From assembly GCA_963736355.1 (NCBI GenBank), contig CAVTOO010000002.1, positions 1-64,000 of the forward strand: a DNA stretch of 64,000 bases, in the 5' to 3' direction. Positions 18,491 to 26,943 of the stretch are shown piece after piece (within the stretch, counting starts at the first letter, position 1; each line of letters begins with the position of its first letter). The translations under genes and the position numbers were made by a program. The notes under the pieces are model-generated. The model worked only from the letters and a program-made list of their open reading frames with translations, ran no database searches and was not told where the DNA came from. This stretch comes from CAVTOO01 sp963736355 (GTDB lineage: Bacteria > Pseudomonadota > Alphaproteobacteria > Rhizobiales > Xanthobacteraceae).

Positions 18491-19336
18491 ATGAAGCTTG
18501 TTCGTTACGGGGCAAAGGGCGCAGGAAAAGCCCGGCCTGATCGACAAATCCGGCCAGTTGCGCGATCTCTCCGCGCACATCAGGGACCTCGACGGCGAGG
18601 CCTATTCGCCGGCCTCGCTGGCCAAGCTCGCCGCGCTCGATCCCTCCAAGCTTCCCGCCGTCGACGGCAAGCCGCGGTTCGGCGCGCCGGTCACCGGCAT
18701 CTCGAAATTCGTCGCCATCGGCCTGAACTACGTCGACCATGCCAAGGAAACCGGCAATCGCCGATTCCGTCCGAGCCGATCTTCTTCATCAAGGCCAACA
18801 CCGCGCTGTGCGGCCCCAACGACGCGGTCGAGAAGCCGCGCGGCTCGACCAAGCTCGACTGGGAAGTCGAAATCGCCGCCATCATCGGCACCCGCGCCAA
18901 ATATGTCTCCGAGGCCGACGCGCTCAATCACGTCGCCGGCTACTGCGTCTGCAACGACGTCTCCGAGCGCAATTTCCAGATCGAGCGCTGCGGCCAGTGG
19001 ACCAAGGGCAAGTCGCACGACACCTTCGGCCCGCTCGGCCCGTGGCTGGTCACCAAGGACGAGATCCCCGACGTGCAGAAGCTGTCGATGTGGCTCGACG
19101 TCAACGGCCAGCGCCGCCAGACCGGATCGACCTCGACCATGATCTTCACCATGGCGAAGTGCATCTCCTACGTCTCGCAGTTCATGACGCTGCTGCCCGG
19201 CGACATCGTCACCACGGGCACGCCGCCCGGCGTCGGCACCGGCATGAAGCCGCCGCAATTCCTCAACGTCGGCGACGTCGTCACGCTCGGCATCGAGGGC
19301 CTCGGCGAGCAGCGCCAGGAAATCATCGCGGCGTGA
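18491..19336 (+). CDS. Fumarylacetoacetate hydrolase family protein, two frameshifts
   Basis: About 281 residues. The start MKLVRYGAKG is followed after an indel near 18520 by EKPGLIDKSGQLRDLSAHI; a second indel near 18757 comes after FVAIGLNYVDHAKETG. The catalytic and metal part is intact: PIFFIKANTALCGPNDAVE, LDWEVEIAAIIGTRAKYV (metal-binding Glu pair) and NDVSERNFQIERCGQW. The end LPGDIVTTGTPPGVGTGMKP is typical of the FAH superfamily (fumarylacetoacetases, ureidoglycolate lyases, hydratase/decarboxylases of meta-cleavage routes). The exact reaction is open; 2-keto-3-deoxy-acid or aromatic ring-fission chemistry fits the neighbours. Confidence 0.8.
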   Translation: MKLVRYGAKGAGKARPDRQIRPVARSLRAHQGPRRRGLFAGLAGQARRARSLQASRRRRQAAVRRAGHRHLEIRRHRPELRRPCQGNRQSPIPSEPIFFIKANTALCGPNDAVEKPRGSTKLDWEVEIAAIIGTRAKYVSEADALNHVAGYCVCNDVSERNFQIERCGQWTKGKSHDTFGPLGPWLVTKDEIPDVQKLSMWLDVNGQRRQTGSTSTMIFTMAKCISYVSQFMTLLPGDIVTTGTPPGVGTGMKPPQFLNVGDVVTLGIEGLGEQRQEIIAA

Positions 19337-19500
19337 AGCCGTCTATCCTGCGCAAGCGCGTATCCAGTGCGCCGCGGCCCTGATGACGAACCGAACGGCC
19401 ACGGCGTACTGGCATCATCGCTGCCATTCGCGAGATGTGCATCGCAGCGGCTCGTCAATGACGGGCAATGACGAAGAAATACCTCCAAGGAACATCCAAC

Positions 19501-20119
19501 ATGAAACTCACCTTCTCCCCGGCCTCGCCGTTCGCCCGAAAGGTGCGCATCGCCGCGATCGAACTCGGGCTGATCGACAAGATCGAATTCATCGCCGCCG
19601 ACCGTCGTGCCGGGCCAGCCCAATGACGAATATTCGCGCATCACGCCGCTGAAGAAGCTGCCGGTGCTGATCCTCGACAATGGCGACGTCATCCTCGATT
19701 CCTACGTCATCGTCGAATATCTCGACGAACTCGCCGGCGGCGGAAAGCTGATCCCGGCCTCCGGCGCCGACGCGCTGGAAGGTCAAGAGCGACCACTCCC
19801 TGCTGCAGGGCATGCTCGATTCGATGCTGCTGTGCCGCTACGAGAACATGGTGCGGCCGGAGCCGCTGCGCTGGCAGGCCTGGGCCGACGATCACTGGAA
19901 CCGGGCCTGGAACGGCATGGCGCGTTTCGAGAAGCAGGCCGAGATGCTGTCGCGGCCCGCTCGACATCGCGCAGATCGGCGCTGGTTTGCGTGCTCGGCT
20001 ATGCCGATTTCCGCTTTGCCGATTGCGGCTGGCGCAAGGCCTTTCCGAAGCTCGACGCCTTCCACCAGAAGATGCTGGAGCGGCCGTCGGTGAAGATCTC
20101 GGTGCCGCCGCCGGCGTAA
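19501..20119 (+). CDS. Glutathione S-transferase, three frameshifts
   Basis: About 206 residues. MKLTFSPASPFARKVRIAAI is the N-terminal thioredoxin-fold half with the Ser/Cys-type active site region SPASPF. After an indel near 19600 come PLKKLPVLILDNGDVILDSY (cis-Pro and the DS glutathione contact) and IVEYLDEL. Indels near 19780 and 19965 divide the helical C-terminal half, which ends RKAFPKLDAFHQKMLERPSV. Conjugates or transfers glutathione; in catabolic clusters such proteins can cleave ether bonds or open maleyl-type intermediates. Here it lies between an FAH-family enzyme and the second MBL hydrolase. Confidence 0.8.
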
Positions 20120-20146
20120 GCGCAGGACGTTGCCAGGGAAGTTTCC

Positions 20147-21019
20147 ATGAGCCTCAAATTCACCGTCGGCGATCTCACCATCCACCGCATCATCGAGCAG
20201 GAAACCAGCTTCCTGCCGGCGCTGGACATGCTGCCCGGCCTGACGCCGGAGCTGCTGGCGGAGAACCGGGCGTGGATGCGAGAGGCCGGCGCGCTCGACG
20301 CCAAGGACGTGCTGATCCTGTGTTTCCAGTCCTATGTGGTGAAGACGCCGCATCACACCATCCTGGTCGACAGCTGCATCGGCAACGACAAGCCGCGGCC
20401 GCTGCGGCCGAAATGGAACATGAAGACCGACGACAGCTACATGCGCGCGCTGGCCGCGGCCGGCTTTTCCGTCGACGACATCGACTTCGTGATGTGCACG
20501 CATCTGCATGTCGATCACGTCGGCTGGAACACGCGGCTGGAGAACGGCCGCTGGGTGCCGACCTTTCCGAACGCGCGCTACGTGTTCGGCAAGACCGAGT
20601 TCGACTACTGGACCGAGACAGAACGCGAAGGCGCCAGTGCCGCCGTTCGCCGACAGCGTGCTGCCGGTGGTCGAGGCCAGGCAGGCCGAGATCGTGCGCG
20701 ACGATTACGCGATCGGCGATCACGCTGCGCATCCTGCCGACGCCGGGCCACACGCCGGGCCATGTCGCGTTCACCTTCGGCCGCGGCAAGGACGACGCCG
20801 TCTTCTCGCGGCGACCTGATGCACTCGCCGCTGCAGACGCGCTATCCGGAACTGTCGCTGAAATTCGACGTCGATCCGGCGCAGGCGGCGACGACGCGGC
20901 GCAATTTCCTGGAGCGCTATTGCGACACCGATACGCTGTGCTGCACCGCGCATTTCCCCTCGCCGTCGACCGGGAAGATCCGCCGCACGGGCAATGGGTT
21001 TTCCTGCGAGGCGGTGTAG
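20147..21019 (+). CDS. MBL-fold metallo-hydrolase (copy 2), three frameshifts
   Basis: About 290 residues, same family as the gene at 17465. ATG 20147 gives MSLKFTVGDLTIHRIIEQET. The metal-binding motif is CTHLHVDHVGWNTRL and further identity to copy 1 is visible in WVPTFPNARYVFGKTEFDYW. Indels near 20625, 20715 and 20812 split the rest (DAGPHAGP region, then TTRRNFLERYCDTDTLCCTA and AHFPSPSTGKI). The pair of paralogues flanking FAH and GST genes looks like an old duplication with separate roles. Substrate not known. Confidence 0.8.
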   Translation: MSLKFTVGDLTIHRIIEQETSFLPALDMLPGLTPELLAENRAWMREAGALDAKDVLILCFQSYVVKTPHHTILVDSCIGNDKPRPLRPKWNMKTDDSYMRALAAAGFSVDDIDFVMCTHLHVDHVGWNTRLENGRWVPTFPNARYVFGKTEFDYWTETEREGASAAVRRQRAAGGRGQAGRDRARRLRDRRSRCASCRRRATRRAMSRSPSAAARTTPSSRGDLMHSPLQTRYPELSLKFDVDPAQAATTRRNFLERYCDTDTLCCTAHFPSPSTGKIRRTGNGFSCEAV

Positions 21020-21071
21020 CCTGCTTTCAGGCCTCGTCCGCGCGCTTGCGGTGGGCGAGGCGAGTAGAAGT

Positions 21072-21615
21072 TCAGTCGAACAGACTCGGCGTGTGATTGA
21101 CGACCGCGCCTTCGATCGCCAGCATTTTCAGTTTCGTCACCACGCCGCCATTGGCGGAGAAGCCGCCGGGCTTGCCGCCGGCGGCGAGCACGCGGTGGCA
21201 CGGCACCACGATCGGACAGGGATTGCGGCCGAGCGCCTGGCCGACGTCGCGCGACAGCTCGACGCCGCCGAGCCGCTTGGCGATATCGCCATAGGTCATG
21301 GTCTTGCCCGGCGGGATGGTGCGCGCGATGTCGTAGACGCCGCGGTTGAATTCGGGAACGCCGTCGAGATCGAGCACGATGTCCGTGAGATCGTTCGGCT
21401 TGCCCGCGAGCAGTTCGACGATGCCGTCGATCGCGCGCTGCACCTTCGCCGGCGGCGGCGCCTCGGCGATATCGCCATGGCGCTGGCGGATGCGGGTGCG
21501 GGTCTTGTCCTCGCTGCCCATCGGCAGTTGCACGCCATTGATGCCGCGCTGCGCCCCACACGATGCCGCAGCGGCCGATCGCGGTGTCGAAGATTGCAAA
21601 ATGGTGGCCGGTCAT
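21072..21615 (-). CDS. ogt: Methylated-DNA--[protein]-cysteine S-methyltransferase
   Basis: About 180 residues with one indel near 21555. The N-terminal MTGHHFAIFDTAIGRCGIVW is the Ada-like ribonuclease-fold domain; the C-terminal DNA-binding domain has IPPGKTMTYGDIAKRLG, VGQALGRNPCPIVVPCHRVL with the acceptor cysteine in PCHR, and GKPGGFSANGG. It removes alkyl groups from O6-alkylguanine in DNA by transfer to the cysteine. It stands alone and is convergent with the MBL gene. Sure of family. Confidence 0.9.
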
Positions 21616-21866
21616 GGCTGGCTCCAGAGTCTGATGCTCCATGCCGTGAGCTTGATGCTGGCCCGGAAGATAGGCTTGGAGATTGTTGCTATCCACCCGG
21701 ATTCCGCGGGAACTTCGTGCCGTCCCCGCGAAAGGTCGTCGCCACCGGCTTGACCCGGTGACCCTCCTTGAAAAGCGCTTCTTGCGAACGGATGGATACG
21801 CGGGCAGGCCCGCGTATGACGTCCGGGTGTGTACAGGCGCCATAGCCCAGCCCCGGCGAGACCCCC

Positions 21867-22681
21867 ATGCAAACCCTTCACGTCAACGGATACGACATGG
21901 CCTATCTCGAGGTCGGCGAGGGCCCGCCGCTGGTGTGCGTGCACGGCTCGCTGTGCGATTTCCGGATCTGGTCGGCGGTGCTCGGACCGCTGTCGCGCAA
22001 GCATCGCGTGATCGCGGTGTCGTTGCGGCATTTCTTTCCCGAGCATTGGGACGGCGTCGGCGACACCTATTCGATCGCGCAGCATGTCGACGACGTCATC
22101 GCCTTCATCGAGAAGCTGGACACCAGACCGGTCGACCTGATGGGCCATTCGCGCGGCGGGCACATCGCGTTTCGGGTCGCGCAGCGCCGGCCCGATCTGT
22201 TGCGCAGGCTGATCCTGGCCGAACCCGGCGGCGAACTCGACGCCTCGCTCGATCCGGCCTTCAAGCCCGGGCCCTCGCCGCTGGCGGCGCGGTTCGCGGC
22301 ATCGGCCGAGAAGATCGCGACCGGCGACATCGACGGCGGGCTGGCCGATTTCATGGATACGCTGGAAGGCCCCGGCGCCTGGAAGCGGCTGCCGGCGACG
22401 CCGAAGCAACTGCTGCGCGACAATGCGATGACGCTGATCGGCCAGGTCCGCGACGATCGCCCGCCGTTCTCCAAGAGCCGACGCGGAAGCGATCAGGACG
22501 CCGACGCTGTTCATCGGCGGCGCCAACACCAAGGGCACGCTGCCGCAGGTGCTGCACGCGCTGGCGGCGCATGTGAAGGGTTCGACGCACGGCGATCATC
22601 CCGGGCGCCACGCATCCGATGTTCGAACAGGCGCCGCAGAAATATTGCGAGATCGTGCTGGAGTTTCTGGCGGCGAATTGA
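21867..22681 (+). CDS. Alpha/beta-fold hydrolase, two frameshifts
   Basis: About 271 residues. ATG 21867: MQTLHVNGYDMAYLEVGEGP. The oxyanion segment CVHGSLCDFRIWSAVLGPLS, then the nucleophile elbow DLMGHSRGGHIAFRVAQRRP (GHSRG, Ser nucleophile) and acid/His region LFIGGANTKGTLPQVLHALA. Indels near 22482 and 22600 divide the C-terminal part, which ends with PMFEQAPQKYCEIVLEFLAAN. A general esterase/lipase/epoxide-hydrolase fold; substrate not predictable. Confidence 0.75.
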
Positions 22682-22741
22682 TCGCGCCGGACGGCCGTCA
22701 CCGGCCCTTGCCTGGACGGCATTTTCTACTATACGAAACAT

Positions 22742-23314
22742 ATGTCTATTATAGGAGACGATACCGGCACCCGGATCGCGCGACGGCTTCGGCTGGAGCG
22801 GGATGCGCGGGGGTGGTCGCTGGCGGACCTCGCCGAACGGTCGGGGGTTTCCAAGGCGACCATCAGCAAGATCGAGCGCGAGGAATTGAGCCCCACCGCG
22901 GTGATCCTGGTGCGGCTGGCCAGCGCCTTCGACCTCACCCTCGCCGGGCTGCTGGTGCGCGCCGAGGGCGAAGGCGTCCAGCCGCTGCTGTCGCGCGCCG
23001 CCGACCAGCCGGTGTGGCACGATCCCGCCACGGGATATTCGCGCAAGCAGGTGTTCGCCCGGCCCGATCATCCGGTCGAGGTCATCCAGGTCGAAATGCC
23101 CGCCGGGAAGAAAGTGGTGCTGCCGGCCTCCTCCTACGCGCGGATCCGTCAGGCGGTCTGGGTGCAGTCGGGCCAACTCGTCATCATCGAGAACGGCGAG
23201 CGCAATGTGCTGGCCACCGGCGACTGCCTCGGATTCGGCGCGCCCGCCGAGACCACCTTCGCCAACGAAACGAGATCCCCCTGCACCTATCTCGTCGTGC
23301 TCGCGCGGAGCTAG
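22742..23314 (+). CDS. XRE-family regulator with C-terminal cupin domain
   Basis: 190 residues, intact. The N-terminal helix-turn-helix is at about 8-62 (RIARRLRLERDARGWSLADL, SGVSKATISKIEREELSP). The C-terminal cupin (about 95-188: VEVIQVEMPAGKKVVLPASS, VWVQSGQLVIIENGERNVLA) likely senses a small ligand. Such MerR-like XRE-cupin proteins often control a neighbouring acetyltransferase or detoxifying gene, and a GNAT gene follows. There is no Shine-Dalgarno before ATG 22742, and AGGAG falls just inside the gene (22756-22760), so it may be leaderless or start differently. Confidence 0.85.
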   Translation: MSIIGDDTGTRIARRLRLERDARGWSLADLAERSGVSKATISKIEREELSPTAVILVRLASAFDLTLAGLLVRAEGEGVQPLLSRAADQPVWHDPATGYSRKQVFARPDHPVEVIQVEMPAGKKVVLPASSYARIRQAVWVQSGQLVIIENGERNVLATGDCLGFGAPAETTFANETRSPCTYLVVLARS

Positions 23315-23318
23315 TGCG

Positions 23319-23635
23319 ATGGCCGGGATCGACGCCGAAAGCCTCGGGACGCCTCGGTCGGTCACAATGGCGGGCCGCCGCTGGAGCAGGAGCACCGGCC
23401 GGAATGGGGCGACGGCGGAATCGGAAACTACTTCTACTGGAAGGCGGCGCACCGCGCGGCCTGGCACAACGTCTCGCCCGGAATCGTCATGTTTCGCCTG
23501 CGCAAGGCCGAACGGCTCGGACTCACCTACGAGGAATACACCTTGGAAATTCTGGAACGCGGCCGCCATCTCCAGATCGAGGACGTCGAGAGAATTGCCG
23601 AGATCAAGACGGCGCGATCGTTCAAGCGCAAATGA
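23319..23635 (+). CDS. Small conserved hypothetical, one frameshift
   Basis: A gene of about 105 codons, read from ATG 23319 (MAGIDAESLG). After a one-base loss near 23350 the frame continues as ASVGHNGGPPLEQEHRPEWG, GGIGNYFYWKAAHRAAW, then LRKAERLGLTYEEYTLEILE and stops at 23635. The HNGGPPL opening and the YEEYTLEILERGR segment are features of a hypothetical family I know from bradyrhizobia. Function unknown. It lies 4 bp after the XRE-cupin gene and 48 bp before the GNAT gene, so the three may be cotranscribed. Confidence 0.55.
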
Positions 23636-23683
23636 GCGAACAGGACCGCAACAAGGCTGCTTTAATTCACCGGGACCCACCAT

Positions 23684-24204
23684 ATGTCCGCGATCGAAAT
23701 TAGCGCGCTGAACGCCTCGCCCGATATTCGAAGATGCTGAGCGAGATCCTGATCGAGACGGTCGCGAACGGCGGATCGGTCAGCTTCATGCATCCGCTGC
23801 CGCCGGATGCGGCAGGCGCATTCTGGGAAGGCGCGTTGGCGGCGGCCGGCCGCGACGAACGCATCATCCTCGGCGCCTGGGATGGCGATGTGCTCGCCGG
23901 CACCGTCACCCTGCTGCTGGATTGTCCGCCCAATCAGCCGCATCGCGCCGAGATCGCCAAGATGATGACCCGGCTCAGCCATCGCGGCCGCGGCGTGGCC
24001 ACGGCCTTGATGCGGGCAGCCGAGAATCTGGCGGTCCAGCGAAACCGAACGCTGCTGGTGCTGGACACCGCGACCGACGGCGGCGCGGCGGGACTGTACG
24101 AGAAACTGGGCTTCGCATTGGCCGGCGAGATTCCGGACTATGCCCTGAAGCCGCACGGCGGCCTGACGGGGACCCTGATCTACTGGAAGCGGATCGGCGC
24201 CTGA
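23684..24204 (+). CDS. GNAT-family N-acetyltransferase, one frameshift
   Basis: ATG 23684 gives MSAIEISALNASPDI; a frame change near 23725 leads into MLSEILIETVANGGSVSFMH. The acetyl-CoA binding segment is MMTRLSHRGRGVATALMRAA (RxxGxA), followed by LLVLDTATDGGAAGLYEKLG. The end PHGGLTGTLIYWKRIGA is typical. About 173 residues. It acetylates an unknown amine; the group is often linked to antibiotic or toxic-amine resistance. Third gene behind the XRE-cupin regulator, which may control it. Confidence 0.8.
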
Positions 24205-24231
24205 GCTGCGCGCGACGACAGGTGAGCACGG

Positions 24232-25041
24232 TCATCGTGGCTTGGTCACGGAAAACACGATCGCCTGAAGCGGCATGCGGCCGCCGCCGAATTCACGCCG
24301 AACCGCTTGCAGCATCGCGTCAACGATACGTTGGGGTTCGACGCCGCCGCGCGCCCGGATCTGATCGATCAGCGGATTGCCAAAGACCAGCGCCTGCGCA
24401 AAACCCGCCATGTCCGCAATCACCTTGTTCAGCCTGACGACGGCAATGCCGAGATCATCGAAACCCGCCGCGAGCAGCATCTCCTTGATCGGATCGATCT
24501 GGTGGCAGGAGAACGGCACGTTGTAGAACTGCGGCGGATCCGCGGGGAAGAAGCTTCCTGCGACCTCGTGCGCGATCCGGCCGAACGGGTTGTGGCGATG
24601 GGAATCCCAGACGCTGAACAGGTAGCGGCCACCGGGGGCGAGCACGCGAAAAACCTCGGAACAGGATCTGGCCTTGTCCGGAAAGAACATGATTCCGAAC
24701 TGACAGACCACCGCGTCGAAGCTTGCGTCCGCGAAGGGAAGCGCCACCGCGTCGGCCGGCTGGAACGCGACCCGCTCGCCGGCCCGGAACTTGGCGCGTG
24801 CGATGTCGAGCATCGGCGGATTGAGATCGGTCGCGATCAGATGAGCATCCGCGGGCAAGGCGTCGCGCAGCCTGCGGGTGACGATGCCGGTGCCGGCCGC
24901 CGTCTCCAGCACCCGCAACGGATTGCCGGCAGCCGCACGCTGCGCGATGTCGGCGGCGTAGTCGGCGAAGATGTTCGGGCCGAGGCCCTGATCATAGTAC
25001 TGCGGGATACTGCCGATGAAGCCGGCCGCGTCGTTGCTCAT
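24232..25041 (-). CDS. Class I SAM-dependent methyltransferase
   Basis: 269 residues, intact; ATG 25041 follows GGAGGT. The SAM-binding motif is LRVLETAAGTGIVTRRLRDA (ExxAGTG), then LIATDLNPPMLDIARAKF and VAFQPADAVALPFADASF, with the motif IV region FDAVVCQFGIMFFPDKARS. The pattern fits ubiquinone/menaquinone-type UbiE-like small-molecule methyltransferases. Target unknown. Convergent with the GNAT gene and divergent from the GntR regulator at 25207. Confidence 0.8.
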   Translation of the reverse strand: MSNDAAGFIGSIPQYYDQGLGPNIFADYAADIAQRAAAGNPLRVLETAAGTGIVTRRLRDALPADAHLIATDLNPPMLDIARAKFRAGERVAFQPADAVALPFADASFDAVVCQFGIMFFPDKARSCSEVFRVLAPGGRYLFSVWDSHRHNPFGRIAHEVAGSFFPADPPQFYNVPFSCHQIDPIKEMLLAAGFDDLGIAVVRLNKVIADMAGFAQALVFGNPLIDQIRARGGVEPQRIVDAMLQAVRREFGGGRMPLQAIVFSVTKPR

Positions 25042-25167
25042 GACGAACCTCCGATCGCCCCGGCCGCAGCATAGCGCGAGGCCCCGGGCAAAGCAGCCGA
25101 CCCCAGGGTTCAATCCGGAACCGCTAGGCGGACACTTGACCCTGCCGCGCCCCCTCGATATGTTTCA

Positions 25168-25191
25168 TGGAATACGGAATTCCGTATTCCA
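25168..25191. promoter_or_regulatory. Perfect 24-bp palindrome, likely GntR operator
   Basis: The dyad TGGAATACGGAA-TTCCGTATTCCA is exact over 12 bp per arm and lies 15 bp before the GntR start codon, between that gene and the divergent methyltransferase. FCD-type GntR proteins are dimers that bind such palindromes and often regulate themselves. No second copy was found in the window by eye. Confidence 0.75.
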
Positions 25192-25206
25192 AATAGGACA
25201 GCCGGC

Positions 25207-25887
25207 ATGATCCCATTGGATCCGCTCCCCAACCTGATCGACCAGGTCTATGCCCGGATCCTCGAGGCGATCACCGACCGTACGCTGCCGCCGGGGCATC
25301 GGATCCGGCAGAACGAACTGGCCGAAAAGCTCGGCGTGTCGCGCCAGCCGGTTTCCCACGCGCTGCATTTGCTGCACCGGCAGGGCCTCGTCGCCGAAAG
25401 CGGCCGCCGCGGCTTTGAAGTCACCCGGCTCGACCCGGAGCGCATCCGCCAGCTCTACGAGGTGCGCGGCGCCATCGACGCGCTGGCGGCACGGCTCGCA
25501 GCCGGGCGGGCCAAGACCGATACTGCGGGACGCGCGCAGCTCGAGACCGCCCTGCAGGCCGGGCGCGGCGCATCGACAGAAAGACGCCGCTGGCGCGGCT
25601 GATCGCGCTCGACGTCGATTTTCACCGCGCGATCTATCGCGCTCGCCGGCAATCCCGCGATCGAGGAGATGATCGCGCCGCAATGGCCGCATATGCGCCG
25701 CTCGATGGCGACCGTGCTGGCCGAACTCGATTACCGCGAAAGCGCCTGGACCGAACACGAGGCGATCGCCGCGCAGATTCTCGCCGGCAATGCAAAGGCC
25801 GCGGAAGCCGCCGCGCTGGCGCATGCGCAGACGGCGGGACGAATGACCGAGGAAAGATTGAAGGCGACCGAAAGGCGGCGTAGAGAC
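25207..25887 (+). CDS. GntR-family regulator, FCD type, two frameshifts
   Basis: About 225 residues. The winged helix (about 5-72) shows YARILEAITDRTLPPGHRIR, then ELAEKLGVSRQPVSHALHLL and GLVAESGRRGFEVTRLDPER. The FCD ligand domain follows after indels near 25570 and 25640: LDVDFHRAIY, then WPHMRRSMATVLAELDYRES and TEHEAIAAQILAGNAKAAEA with the metal-type His of FCD proteins. The frame does not stop before the next gene, so a further error probably hides the true stop, near 25887. Likely represses the following dioxygenase and dehydrogenase genes and responds to their substrate (inference). Confidence 0.75.
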
Positions 25888-25986
25888 GATGTCATCCGGG
25901 GCGCGAAGCGCACTCGAATGCCGGAAGCTCAGGTTCGAGCCGAGACGCGCCCAATGACAATAACAAGAACCAAAGGAGGAAACACC

Positions 25987-26791
25987 ATGAAACTGACCCA
26001 GCAGCAGATCGACTATCTTCAACCGCGAAGGCTGGCTGTTCCTGCCCGAGCTGTTCAGCCCCGAGGAAGTCGACCTTCTCGCGCGCGAGGCCGATCGGCA
26101 TCTACGACACCAACCGCCCGGAGGTGTGGCGCGAGAAGAGCGGCGCGCCGCGCACCGCCTTTGCCGCCCATCTCTACAACGAGGCGTTCGGCGCTGCTCG
26201 GCGCGCATCCGCGCATGATCGAGCCGGTCGAGCAGATCTTCGGCGAGAAGGTCTACATGCACCAGTTCAAGATCAACGCCAAAGCCGCCTTCACCGGCGA
26301 CGTCTGGCAGTGGCACCAGGATTACGGCACCTGGAAGCGCGACGACGGCATGCCGCGAGCCGCGCGCGATGAACATCGCGATCTTCCTCGACGAGGTGAT
26401 GCCGATCAACGGCCCGCTGATGCTGGTGCCGAAGAGCCAGCACGCCGGCGACCTCAAGGCCTCGCACGACCTCGAGACCACCTCCTATCCGCTGTGGACG
26501 CTGGACGAGGAGACCGTGACGCGGCTGGTGAAGGAGGGCGGCATCGTCGCGCCGACCGGCAAGGCCGGCGGCATGCTGATGTTCCACGGCAATCTGGTGC
26601 ACGGCTCGGCCGGCAACATCACGCCCTATCCGCGCAAGATCGTCTATCTGACGCTGAACGCGGTCTCGAACTACATCCGCACCCCGACGCGGCCGGAATA
26701 TATCGCGCATCGCGATTTCACGCCGATCCAGACGGTGGATGACGATGCGCTGCTGCGGCTGGCGCGTGCGCATCGCCAGGCGGCGGAGTAG
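25987..26791 (+). CDS. Phytanoyl-CoA dioxygenase family protein, EctD-like, four frameshifts
   Basis: About 267 residues after repair. ATG 25987 follows AAAGGAGG. MKLTQQQIDYL leads to REGWLFLPELFSPEEVDLLA. The iron site is visible as WQWHQDYGTWKRDDGMP (His and Asp) and GMLMFHGNLVHGSAGNITPY (second His), with IAIFLDEVMPINGPLMLVPK between. This spacing closely resembles ectoine hydroxylases and related 2-oxoglutarate-dependent hydroxylases. Since no ectoine genes are nearby, another small substrate is likely. Indels near 26020, 26098, 26190 and 26362. Probably under the GntR gene just upstream. Confidence 0.75.
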
Positions 26792-26805
26792 GCTTCACGC
26801 GTCAT

Positions 26806-26918
26806 TCCGGGCGCAGCGCATGCCCGGCGCTTGAGCCGGGCATCTCACGTCTTGCGACTGCATCGGCAAAGTCGTGGATGGCCGCGCGACAAGCGCGCGC
26901 CATGCCGGAATGACGCGC
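26806..26918. repeat. Palindromic intergenic repeat (GTCATTCCGG family)
   Basis: Arms GCGTCATTCCGGGC and GCCGGAATGACGC with inner palindromes (GCCCGGCGCTTGAGCCGGGC and GCGCGCGACAAGCGCGCGC-like). Same outer arms as the element at 9128-9213. Confidence 0.7.
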
Positions 26919-26943
26919 TTCAAGCATCCGATCGGATTCCTCC

